From Moniliophthora roreri (lineage: Eukaryota > Basidiomycota > Agaricomycetes > Agaricales > Marasmiaceae): a DNA stretch of 64,000 nt. The notes under the pieces were generated by a model, which worked only from the letters and a program-made list of their open reading frames with translations, was not told the origin of the DNA and searched no databases. This document shows positions 13,157 to 25,560 of this stretch, in pieces (the first letter of the stretch is position 1; each line of letters begins with the position of its first letter). Location: the NCBI GenBank assembly GCA_001466705.2, contig LATX02000197.1, positions 186,001 to 250,000 on the forward strand, given 5' to 3'. The translations under genes and the position numbers were made by a program.

Positions 13157-15855
13157 ATGGCTCCTTACGACTCAGAAAGCAACAGCATGAGCACTGGCAT
13201 CGACGACGACGATAAGGAGCTTGTCGCTCTGGGTTACGTCCCCTCCTTCAAGAGAGAGTTCTCCAATCTGGCGACGGTGAGTAGCTGCATGGGAATACAT
13301 GCCCGATGATCTATTTTACTAAAGGGACTTCTTCTGCAGATCAGCTTCGCGTTCAGTATCATGGTTGGTCCTGTTCCGTGAAAATTAGCCTCACGAGGCT
13401 CATTCTGTCAGGGTCTCTGCTCTAGTATTTCGACCACCTTCAATACCCCGTTGACTCTTGGAGGTCCGGCATCAGTATGTCCATCCTCCCCTTCTCCGCA
13501 CGCAACTCTCGGACTGATACGGGCTTTGAAGGTAACTTGGTGTTGGATCTTGGGAGCGTCAATGTGTTTCACACTAGGTTCCAGTATTGCAGAGATTGTT
13601 AGTGCATACCCTACTTGTGGTGGATTGTGAGTATCGCTCGTATCGCGCTCTTCCGTGTACTGAGATAAACACCAGGTATACCGCCTCTGCTCAATTATCT
13701 CCTAAGAAGCATCGCGCCAGGGTACGCACCACCATATATTATGGCAGGAATTTGAATCTAATGGAATATGCAGGTTGGATGGCTGGTAGGATGGCTCAAT
13801 ATCCTAGGCGAGTAACCTTCAACTTCAAATTTGCGATTCTGTATTCATGCTTTTGCAGGCCAGGTCGCTGGAGTCTCCTCTACAGAATTCGGACTCTCAA
13901 ACATGATTTGGGCCGCGGTGGTCGTGGGTAAGGTGTGTAGTATTTTATGGGGAGTGGCTCAGTGTCATGTGTACTGATCGTCTGCCGTAGGGCGGGAACT
14001 ACACTGTCACACAGGTTGGAGCGGAACAAATTTTCAGACATGCGCAGTATCTGACGCAAGGGTTAGCCCCAAGTCGTAGGCCTGTTTATTGGCCTACTTG
14101 CTGTTCATGGAATCTTGGTTCGTCCTTGCGTTCTGGTTCTTCCCATTGTACCAATGACATTCCATCTCTAGAACTCTCTCGCCACCCGCTGGCTCGCACG
14201 AATGTCAGCATCTTTCGTGTTCGTTAATCTTGGAGCTACGTTTCGTGCGTTCCTGCCATGTGATTACCCGTTTATGAGGCTGATGACCCTTCTAGTTATT
14301 ATAATTGTGTTATTGGCAACCACCCCTCGCTCTGAAATGCACCCGGCATCCTATGTCTTCGGATCTGCAGGTATAATTAACCAGACGGGTCTAGATGGCA
14401 ATCCCGGCTGGAACACAGGACTTGCTTTTCTCTTCGGATTGCTGAGCGTTCAATGGACGGTGCGTTTTGATTTCCTGAGATCTGAGGATGTCAGGTCTGA
14501 TTTCCCACTTCGCTTATAGATGACGGTAAGATCAGAAAAAACTCTCTGATTGTCGATTTACGTGAACTTCACATTGAAGGATTATGACGCCACTGCTCAC
14601 ATTTCGTATGTTTCCGATTCCCTCTCGCAGAGGAAACTGTCACTGACATCCGGTTTGCAGAGAAGAAGTTAAACGAGCTGCCTATGCTGGTGCGTGTATA
14701 AATGTTGAAATTTCCGCACATTACATACTGACAGGAGCATAGCCCCATCTGCAATCTTCATCGCAGGTCAGTACATCGGCTAAGGAGTTTTTTCAATGTC
14801 TGACAGCCGGTGCCTAGTTATTGGGACTGGTCTTATCGGTTGGTTGTTCAATATTGTCCTTGTCTTGTGTTCGGGTCCTCTGTAAGTACTGATAAGTGGT
14901 CTACGTGTGGCTGGTTCTGAGTGGCCCTTCAGCGAAAACCTTCCCGGTCCTTCCGGAAATGCTGTCCTGGAGGTGTGCCTTCAGCTAATAGCCGCTGTCA
15001 CTCGACTGACATGTAGTTTCAGATCATGTACCTTCGTATGGGCAGAACCGGCGCATTGATTCTTTGGGTTTTTGTTTGCTTTACTGCCTTCTTTGTTGTA
15101 CAAACAGCAATCCAAGCAGCCTCGCGAACAGTATACGCGTTCAGCCGTGATCATGGTGCGCGGCCAATCTGTGTCATTATCGACTTTGACGTTCAAGGTT
15201 ATCTCAGGTCTCCCTGATAGGGGCTTCTTTGGTGAAAACTCGTCAATCACGCACACTCCCATTCGTGCGATTATTCTATGCACGGTTATTAGCGTTCTAC
15301 CCGGCCTTTTGGATCTGGCTAGTCCCATTGCTGCGAATGCGATCTTCTCACTCACTGCAATGGCGTTGGACTTGAGCTACATCATTCCCATTTTCTGCCG
15401 GCGAGTGTACCAGCACCATCCAGAAGTCATTTTTAAGCCAGGCCCATTCTACATGGGGGATGGGTTGCTCGGCGCCGCAGCGAACTGGATCTGCATTTCA
15501 TGGACCATTTTCGTCTGCGTGGTTTTCGCGTTCCCTACGGTGCTACCGGTTACACCGGAGAATATGAACTATGCTTCGGTAAGGTAGAGTCTGATTTTGC
15601 GTTCTCGATGCTAATTCTTTCCTAGGTTATTACTATTGGAGTCATGATACTCGCTTTGTGAGTTGACTGATAACATTCTGCATTATGCCGCGTAACTGAT
15701 ATTTGACTTGCAGTGCGTGGTACTTTATTGATGGACACAGGCACTACCATGGACCACAGTCTAATCTGCACACTGGCCAAGGGCTTCAGCAGATAGACGA
15801 CAGAGCGGGGAGCGGATCGAATAGCTCCCTTCCTGCTGATAAGGAAAACGCATGA
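13157..15855 (+). CDS. Amino-acid/GABA permease of the APC superfamily
   Basis: Predicted plasma-membrane (or vacuolar) proton-coupled amino-acid/GABA/choline transporter with about 12 membrane segments. The spliced product is about 530 residues. It starts MAPYDSESN and then enters the conserved core: NLATISFAFSIM, GLCSSISTTFNTPLTLGGPA, VGWLVGWLNILGQVAGV, STEFGLSNMIWAAVVV, NSLATRWLARMSASFVFVNL, SVQWTMTDYDATAHISEE, NAVLEIMYLRMG, FVVQTAIQAASRTVYAFSRD, HGLPDRGFFG and PIRAIILCTVIS. It ends in a hydrophilic tail with a stop at 15853-15855. Many introns of about 50-60 nt were traced by phase. They include a GC-AG intron (13808-13858) and two introns flanking a 6-nt exon (14520-14525). The donor of the intron after VTQ and its acceptor at 14066 keep phase 0. 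No frame break was found. Substrate specificity cannot be read from sequence. Confidence 0.92.
13808..13858 (+). other. GC-AG intron in the permease gene
   Basis: The exon ends CTAG and the intron begins GCGAGT and ends TTTGCAG (51 nt). The join gives CTA GGC CAG GTC, that is NILGQVAGV, as expected in the family. Using the nearby GT (two bases into the apparent exon) breaks the frame. Confidence 0.8.
14520..14525 (+). other. 6-nt microexon of the permease gene
   Basis: ATGACG between a TTATAG acceptor and a GTAAGA donor. Together with the exons ending CAATGGACG and starting GATTATGAC it gives QWTMTDYDA, the expected family sequence. Skipping it would delete Met-Thr without a frame shift. Confidence 0.82.
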
Positions 15856-16150
15856 AAATGCAATTGATGTATATACCTATATGGATACTGTAATCAGAGA
15901 GAACACACGACACGAATATATCTAGATTCGCCCGGAAATGGGACGCGGGAATGGCACGATCACATGACTACGAAGCAATGCGCGTCACTTGTGTTTGTTC
16001 CTTGTTTGATTCGAACATTTCGTCACGTTCGAAACTGGTTCACGTTTTTCGTTCCCACCACCAAGGCCATCCGCTGTCCCCGACACTCTTGCTTCTGTAC
16101 CTTCATCAGTTCTATATTTTTTCGACTTTGGTACTGTCGAGGCGGCGTCG
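15856..16150. promoter_or_regulatory. Permease 3' region and promoter of coiled-coil gene
   Basis: A 295-bp space between two tandem plus-strand genes. The first part should hold the permease 3' UTR. The second (about 16040-16140) is pyrimidine-rich on the plus strand, as is usual for basidiomycete promoters. No clear TATA box is seen. Confidence 0.35.
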
Positions 16151-19100
16151 ATGCTGTCCAGATTCACAAGCGCCCTTAGATTTGGGCACCGAAATGATGA
16201 GCAAGACTCAGTAGCTGGTTCCTCAAGAGGCGAAGTTATAGGCCATGTATTGGAACAACATCCAAATCTCTCCGTATTTCATCCAGAATCTGAATCCCAT
16301 AATATTACCACCAATGAACCATCGTCGCCGTCGAAGCGCCGGAATGTCTTGAAACGTATATCGAAGGGACCCGAAGAGTCGCTTCGTGCACCATCACCAG
16401 CACCTCCGAAACTCTCCATTGGTAGGGGTAAAAAAGCCAAACCACCAATACCATTCTCTGATAACCGTGTGTCTTCTATCATCCTATCAATAGCCATGAC
16501 ACTGATGATTGCATTTGATTATAGACTCTCAGCTATCCTTAGGCCGTGCTACACCCGAACCCTCACCACTATCCCCAGTTGAACCCACACGAAGGCCGTC
16601 ACATGACGCTCTGCGGTCAAATCCGACGACGAAAGGGCCATTTGGCTCTCTTCGTTCACGGCGGTCTATCGACCTGCTAGCACAGACGAATGATGCCGAT
16701 AATGCGCTATCTCCTGGTGCAGCGGGCTCTGTGAGATCTATACTTCGCGAGCCTAACACTCCGGGCACCGGCAGGAACGTTCGCTTCTTCTCCCGCGACG
16801 CCTACAAGGTCATGACGCCAGACCAATCGTCTACAGACATTGACTACCAGCCTTTACCATCACCTCTTCCTCCACCCAAAGATGATCCACCGTCAGTGGT
16901 GACTCGTGCCGCTTCCTCCCCCAAAAACTCTCGTCCAACTCTTGCAGAAGTCTTCACTCCATTAGAATCAGAGGCCCCGCCGTCGTCTGCTGCGTCAAAA
17001 GATGAGCCTGCATCGATGGTGATCTCGGATGCACCTACCAATACCTCGAACCTGCTCGACTTCTCGCAGGATATAAAGCTTCCGGTTCTTCCACCAGGGC
17101 TAGGCTTTGACATTGACTTCGATAGTGCCCTCGAGCTACCAATGTCGGAAGATGACAAGCCTCCATCTTCTGGAGTCGCTATGACCTCTACGCCATATCG
17201 TGATACACGGAAAGCGAAAGGCAAGGAACGTGAAGTAATTCTGGAAGACGAACCATTCCATGTGGACGAAAGCATCTTTCACTCCACAGAGAAGTCGCTC
17301 AAGGCTTCACCTGGACTTCACGGGCGAAGTCAATCGCTTAGTATGGGCCAAACTGCCTATTTCTCCATGACAAATGGGTCAGACAGGTCTTCTCGCTCTT
17401 CTATTGTTCCGTCGTTGGTCAGCGACGTAAAAACATTCTCCACTGATTCTCCTTCACAATCTTCCATCAGAAGTCGCAGCCGTGCTCTTAGTGATACTGT
17501 CTTCCACTCCGTATTACGAGGTTCCCCATCGAAACCCCCTGTCGAAGCCGACATTAATGACGAGTCTTCTTCCGAGATAGTGGTTTATTCGGCCAAAGGC
17601 CCAGAACCTGACCCTTTCAGTGCCAATGCTCGGACGTATTACACTCCCCAGACGATGATTCCTACTACGCCTCCTCGCGGTGTGCCTACGCACGTCCGCA
17701 AGACTTCGAAGGAGGACAGCCTCATCGTGTCACTGCAGACCCAGCTCGCGTTGCAGACTGAGCTTTGTGGCCAGTACGAGACGGACCTTCGTGCTCGCGA
17801 CGAGTTAGTCGAGCTTCTTAGCCAGAAAATGTCCGAGCTGGAGAAGGAAGAAGTGAAGCGTAAAGGGGTGCTTAGAGCTTGGAAGAAGAAGGTGCAAGAG
17901 CTCGAGAGAGCATGCCGCTTACTCGAAGAAGAGGTAGAAGGCTCACGGCAAGAGAGCATGGAGAGAAGTCTCATGGATGAAGCGAGCGGCGAGGCATTGC
18001 GAATGCTTCATCGTCAGATCGCCAACCTTGAGCGAGAGAAGGGCGACATGAGTCGCAGGGAAGAGGTTTTGCGTGAAGAGGTCGAGACGCTGGAAGTGCT
18101 CGTCAAAGAGCGCAGTGAAGACATTTTGAACCTCAAGGAAAAGCTTTGGAAGCAGGATGAGAGCCAGCGAGAGCTTCAAGAGGGTATTCGCCAAGCCAAC
18201 GAGCAGATGGAGATGCTCGGTAATGTCAGTATTGGCATGATTGACGAAGACGAGCTGAAGAGGCATATGGCTGAAGCTGAGCTGAAGAACGAGGAGGAGA
18301 AGCAGAGACATCACGAGGCTGAGGGCGAATGGGAAACGCAGAGAACTGAGTTGATTCTCACGGCAGAGAATGCCAAGGCTGAGAGGATATCGTTGGAGGG
18401 CGAGTTGGAAGCGCTCAAACAGCAGCTCAAGAGCCGTGACGACGAGCTTGCTACGCTCAAGTCCGAGCTAGAGGCTCAGTGGGGTCATGCTGAGAAGGCG
18501 ACCGACAGGATTGAAGCTCTTTCAGCTGAGAAGGATGAGGTGGAGAAGGAACGACACGCACTCGAACTCGAGAGGAACACTCTACAAAAGGACGTGCAAA
18601 CTCTACAGGCCGATAAGGCTACGCTTCAGGAGCGTTGCCAGGAGCTCGAGGACGAGAAAGGTGAACTTGAGAAAGAGTATCAGGATCTAAACGGTGCTCT
18701 CGAGGAGTTCCGGGAGAGGATGGAGGGCATGGAAATAGACTTCAATGACAGCGAGAATAGGCGGAACGAACTCGAGCGTCAAGTCGAAGAGTTCTGGCAG
18801 ACGAAGCAATTCCTCGAGGAGCAAGTTCAATCAGTAAGTAATGTCTATCATCGCCTATCAAATCCTTGTGACATTGTTTTGTACAGAGTAAAGACTCCGT
18901 TCGCTATGGACGTGAGCAAGCCGAGAGTTTTGCCCATAAACTCCAAGAACGCGAAGCTCGTCTCACAGAGTTGGAGATGGAGCATCGCTTCAGTCAAGAC
19001 AATATCGCCAGACTGGAGAAGAACCTCGCACAGCGTGACCAGGAGATCTCCGAGCTATCTGCACGCGTTATATCCCAGGAGAAGGAGCTCGAAAAGGTCG

Positions 19101-20086
19101 GCGAGAACATGACCAAGATGTCCCGCGAGCACACGCGTATCGTCAACGATATGACAAGGAGTCTTCAGGAGAAAGCGATGACTGAGGGTGAAGCTAAATC
19201 GGAGCTCGAGAACCTTCTTAGACGCCAAGGCGAAGTAAACGTAGAGCTGAAGACCTCCCGGGACAAGCTAGCCAGCTTGGAACAAGAAGCAGAACGACTG
19301 AGGAGACAGGTCCACACTCTCCAGCAAGATAGCGCTGATAAGGATATCAAGATTGTTCAGTTGACACGACAACACGAGCAGGACAAGGAAGATATGAACG
19401 GCATGAATATTGCTTTGGATGCGAAACAACAAGAGCTGGACTATGTGAGCATTCCTGCCTTTATTCGGTAAATAACTGCTGACGTCGTTTAGATAAAACG
19501 AAAACTTGCCGTGCGTGGAGGACCAACCAGTACACCGGCGCCTCAACCCAAGATTGGTCTGCAGCGTCGGGACTCCGCCATGTCCTCGACGCCATCCACC
19601 TCTCGCCCCCCCTCAGTGATAAGCGATTCAGGGAGAGAAAGCGTGGCATCTAACAAGGAAAGGAAGCTGTCGCTCGAAACACCAGTCAAGATTCCAGCCT
19701 TGGCCAAGAGCACACGCGCAAATGCTACGACAAGTGCTCTTTCAGCTTCGACGTCGAAGCCCAAGCCAGGAACTATGGGTCCGCCGCCAGCGCCAGCGAA
19801 TCGTCCATCTGTTGGAACGCCCACGCCCACGCAGCGGATATCATCGCTTTCAAGATCCTCATCTGCAACTCCCACCGTATCACGAAGAGAACCTCCTACA
19901 TCTGTTCAGCACCGACGTACGTCATCGAATTTCATAGATGCAAGCAAGATACGGGCAGCCGCTACAGCAAAAAGCTCTGCGTTGACGCGAGAGAGCCCTG
20001 TCTCCAGTGAGCTATCGGAGAAGGACGAGAAGGAGAACGTGAGCGTCCGGGCGAAGAGGGCGAACCCGCTTCCTACCCCCGCATAA
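16151..20086 (+). CDS. Long coiled-coil protein, about 1258 aa, four exons
   Basis: The four exons are 16151-16466, 16525-18833, 18887-19444 and 19493-20086, all with GT-AG introns in consistent phase, giving 1258 residues. Residues 1 to about 480 are Ser/Pro-rich and disordered, with many Ser-Pro sites. From about residue 510 the sequence becomes a very long charged heptad-repeat coiled coil. It begins near SLIVSLQTQLALQTELCGQY and is full of Glu/Lys/Leu/Arg/Gln for over 550 residues. The last 190 residues are a basic Ser/Thr/Pro-rich tail (for example RRTSSNFIDASKIRAAATAK). The architecture resembles fungal cytoskeletal, spindle-pole or septum scaffold proteins, but I do not recognise a named family and assign no function. 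It sits 295 bp downstream of the permease on the same strand. Confidence 0.88.
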
Positions 20087-21708
20087 CTTTTTGATCTTAA
20101 CTGTCAACATATATTTTCAAGTTCATCTTTCAGATTTCTTTGTTCAATATATGGACTTTTCAACTTCCCCTGTCCCCGGTTCGCCTTCATATTCAGTACA
20201 AGGAAATCTTCTCCGCCTTGTATATATCTCTCTTGAACAATCCATCTTCTCCGTGTACCTCGTTATCGTTATATGCTGACATTATGCTATGTAGCTCTTA
20301 CTCCCATCTATGCTACAAACTTCGGGTCACATATTTATGCATAGATTGTGTACAATACCGCAGAGCAGAAAAATATCCGAGTAGGCTGAACCTCAGTGAG
20401 TAAGGGACCAGGGTTCGGAGCTGACCCTCTCCTTTCATCCGATTTCGAGGACGCAGGTTCTATATAACCCCAATGGGCGTTACGATCACTGACGCATTAC
20501 ACGAGGACGTACCGTCTTGGCTACTCGGTTCAGTTGACCTCTCAGACCTCCAATATCTGGTACTTGACTGTAATGAGATATGGTACGATCTCGCAGGCGA
20601 CGTGGTTTCAGGACTTGGAAAAGTTGATGGTGACTATTGGTCCATCTCTGAAGCATTAGGCATTAGGGATCGGTCCTGGTGAGGAGGAGATTGACAATGC
20701 GCACATTGGTGGGTCATAGCCTGTGCACTGGATAGTCTGGTTTGAGATCTTTCGTATAGAAGTAATCTCTTATGCATTCCCAACTTTGTTCACTTGAAGA
20801 TCTCAACCACCGAAAACCTCTCACCCTCCCATGCCTATCCGGGAAAGCAGCTTCAGGAATTCGTTTTCGCCATTGTATCGCGTGTCTACCATAACCTCTG
20901 TCCTTGAGCTAGACGGTGCACTCAGTAACACTGAGCAGCCGCCGGGCCTCCGTCGCTCCTGTATCCTTATCGAAACTCGACGCCAACGGCAACGAAGGCG
21001 GCTACAACAATGAAACGGTATTCATTTAGACGTAGTCCTGTTCACTCAATCACTTGGAGCTGAGCGTCACATGCCTAGCCCTAAGATATCGCACTCAGGT
21101 CGCACTTTCGCTTCCATATAACTCCATACTTCTATCGTCTTCCTACTCTTTGAATGTTGCTTTGTTGCGTATAAAAGATACCAAACAGGTCCGTTCAGCA
21201 AACGTCTAACGTGAACTTGGAGGAACCGTTTCTCTGGCAGGGCTTTGCGGCAAGGAATCACTGGGACCTAGGTACATCAAGGTACGAGTTACCCCCCTGG
21301 GTGACAACTGTCCAGTACTTACTAAAAGTTTCCTCAAGTCCTCTCAAATCTCACCATGCAAAGAGGATGGAAGTACTTCATAAGGCGACCAGATTTCCAA
21401 AACTTCCACTTCAAGGTCGGCGTGGCATTCGGTGGCTGACAAACAAATAAGTGTTCATATTGCTACCGCCGGCTAATGCTCCGTATGGATTGGATTTAAC
21501 CTTCTGATCTCAGTACTTATCAATTCGGCAGTACTTATCAACTCGGCAGTACAAACTCCTTATAACAGGATGGTGCGAAGATGGGTGTGGAGACTTGGTC
21601 CATTCCTTGTTTCCCTTTATGATACTCTCGCCTTCTAGATTGACGATTTGGTCACGATTTCCCGGCACTCTTTTTTCCAAGAAGACCCTTCATCGGACGA
21701 GTCAACAG
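20087..21708. other. Intergenic region, no confident gene
   Basis: Follows the coiled-coil gene. An open frame of 69 codons (20473-20682, plus) is acidic and unrecognised. A small direct repeat lies at 21511-21552. Nothing else is supported. Confidence 0.3.
21511..21552. repeat. Short tandem repeat, 18-bp unit
   Basis: Two nearly identical copies of an 18-base unit (AGTACTTATCAATTCGGC and the same with AAC in place of AAT) are followed by a third partial copy, AGTAC. It lies about 160 bp upstream of the start chosen for the next gene and could be a promoter-associated repeat. Confidence 0.7.
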
Positions 21709-23535
21709 ATGGGAGATGACACTGTCAATTTGACCGACTCAGAGCTGCAACTTTTGTCTACCTGTATTTCTAACGCTCGCCTTGGCAATGTGCGTACAAT
21801 AACTCGACTTTCTCAGTTTCCTTCCTAATATTTTTATGTTCTGAGCAGAGTTTACTTTGTGCGTATTCAGCTTTGCCTGTTTGGTAACGTGATGCTATGT
21901 TCTTGCAATTGGAATGCAGATGCTAGTTGTGGTCTTTTTGTGAGTCGCCTGTTGTCAAACAGCGTTCTAAGCTGATAGCTTAACTTCAGCCATTTGATTA
22001 CGCTCTCACAGTACATGATGAGGTAGAGAATAAGAATAATCCGAGCCGCTCCGACGGAATATGGAACGCTAACATGGCAATAGGGACGGTTCATATGGTG
22101 GCCGAGGCGATTTTCCTTGGGCACCATTTCGTTTGCAATCGCAAGATACACCGCAATGACAAGCACTATCATCGCTTTACTACGAGTTAGTGCTCCTAGA
22201 TTCGATGGTTCGGCACAGAGGTCTGATTTCGAATGTATTTTTAGTCTTCTTCGCTCATTATAGATGGCCTCAACACTGGTATGAAACGACATCCTGTATC
22301 TGTTTGCCTTGTCATGTCCCTCATCACTCCGTAACGACAGTGTTGCGTTTAACAGCAATTATCTCCTCTGAATGTCAGTGTTGGACCATCATGTGGGTTC
22401 CCATGTCTTGATGCACTCTGTTGCCGCAGTCATTGTCGCAGTCCGCACTTGGGCAATTTGGGAAAAAAATCGCAGGATCTTGTACACTCTTGTCGTGTTC
22501 TCCGTCGTATGTGCACTTGATCGCTCTTCCTTATGCGCTTGCAGCTAACTGTCTTTCTCTCATCAACAGACAGCTGTCATACCCGCTTCAATCATCGTCG
22601 CTAGGAGTCTCATCACAAGTCATGGTAAAAACTCGAAGTGTGTGTCATTCATAATTGATTGACGTCTTCCATTCTTGCAGTCCAATCTTTGATATCTCCG
22701 GCGCTGGTGGATCTGTGTAGTGTGATAACCAGCGAGGTTCAGAACGGTTTCATCGTACCATATATATTAACCATCATCTACGAGATAGGTGAATCGCATT
22801 CACTTACGCCTTTTTAAAGGAATTGATTCTGATGTTTCATTAGTCACTCTATCGTTATCACTATTTCGCATCACGACATGGCGTAAAACCATACCACAGA
22901 CTGTCAGAGTGCCTTTACTGGATACTCTTTGGAGAGACGGTTCGTGTTGATTCAAATGACTCCGGACGACTATCACCAATATTTGTTTCCTCCAGGTGTG
23001 CTCTATTTTTCGTTCATGCTAGGTAGCATTTCTCTCGTATCATCCTCGATAAAACATAGTAACTAGATGCGTTCGCTAGTCCTTGGGTTCATGAACATTG
23101 GCCTTATTCTGCAGTCAGAGGTGCAGTATACGCGTTGACACATTTAGTGCAACTCTTGACAAAAGACCTTCCTAGGCTCCTCAGCTGCGACAAGCCGGGG
23201 CACAGTGCGTATCTCGGACCACTTTCGTATTTCACCGGCTTACTGATTCCCTCGGTGTTCATAGGCTGCAGGCCGTGTTACATAGCATCATGTCTACCCG
23301 GATCGTTCTTGCAAGTGACTGTTTCTCTCGTTTCTTTGGCTTCATGGATAACACCATACTTCCTTAGCATCTTGCTGACTCAAAAACCCCGAGGGACATA
23401 ACGGCCGCAGGATGCTCTGTGCATAGAACCGATACGGGAGTAATATTCACGACCCGGATTTCAATGAACGATGGTGCAGAACGGTTACCAATGTCAAGAG
23501 CCAGACCCGAGGATGAACTCGAAGAAATTGGATGA
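21709..23535 (+). CDS. DUF6533-type multi-pass membrane protein
   Basis: The proposed start MGDDTVNLTDSELQLL is at 21709. Spliced exons carry the family signature in order: FDYALTVHDEVE (from 21990), CQCWTIM, VIVAVRTWAIWEKNRRILYT (about 22430-22480), TAVIPASIIVARSLI, a hydrophobic segment QNGFIVPYILTIIYEI, VTLSLSLFRITTWRK, GVLYFSFMLG, LVLGFMNIGLILQSE and LQAVLHSIMSTRIVL. The latter joins HLADSKTPRDITAAG through a GC-AG intron (23311-23367), restoring the RIVLHL motif. The last exon ends with TGA at 23533-23535. Introns are short and mostly GT-AG. Predicted seven-or-so membrane helices; biological role unknown. Some middle exon joins were not resolved exactly, so a broken copy is possible but not shown. 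A related gene lies at the left edge. Confidence 0.68.
23311..23367 (+). other. GC-AG intron in the DUF6533-type gene
   Basis: The donor is GCAAGT, the strongest known GC-type donor consensus, and the acceptor is CCTTAG. Removal in phase 0 joins CTT to CAT and gives RIVLHL, the expected family motif. No GT donor nearby gives an equally good join. Confidence 0.7.
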
Positions 23536-23943
23536 AAACGAGGCTAGTATTGCATCAGATTTCTCACTATCAAAACCATCGGCGGTGATACACGGAGTGT
23601 AGCAATCAACTCTAGATCCGCATCTTTATTGACGCAGAGGCAAATCGGCCTTAACCTCCCACGGAATCTTGCATAACCGAGGGTCGACGAGATGGAACGT
23701 GAAGACAGCAGCGTACGCCCGGGCCTAATCGATGAAGCAACGGTTTAATCATGGATACACTGAGAGGCTCGCGTTTATGTAGCATACGCTAAGTGGTCAA
23801 AGCGAATACAGATTCTTTGTGATGAATACAGTAATACAACAACTGATTTGCTTTCCTACTTTTCTTTTTCCTCTTCTAGCGGTCTATAAACATCAAAGCA
23901 TTGGTAAGCAGAACGATCCATGAAGGGTTACATCTGAACCATT
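23536..23943. terminator. Convergent 3' ends of DUF6533 gene and GAPDH
   Basis: The plus-strand gene ends at 23535 and the minus-strand GAPDH gene ends at 23944, so this 408-bp stretch should contain both 3' UTRs and polyadenylation signals. No gene is seen in it. Confidence 0.4.
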
Positions 23944-25445
<1,502 letters not shown>

Positions 25446-25448
<3 letters not shown>

Positions 25449-25560
25449 GGTAAAAATGAATTGACGAGTGGTTGTGGGTGGTGGGAGTTGAGGAAGAAAT
25501 GAGTAGCGGAGGGGCCAGATTTATACAAATCGATTGCTCGGGAACTTGCCAAATTGAGCA
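25446..25560 (-). promoter_or_regulatory. gpd: GAPDH core promoter and leader
   Basis: On the minus strand a TATAAAT box occupies 25519-25525, about 71 nt upstream of the start codon. It is followed by a C/T- and CAAC-rich stretch up to the ATG (context ACCATGG). This is the usual arrangement of strongly expressed fungal glycolytic promoters. Confidence 0.65.

Noticed and set aside
21867..22358. 163-codon minus frame
   Set aside because: Antisense to spliced exons of the DUF6533-type gene on plus, which carry the family motifs.
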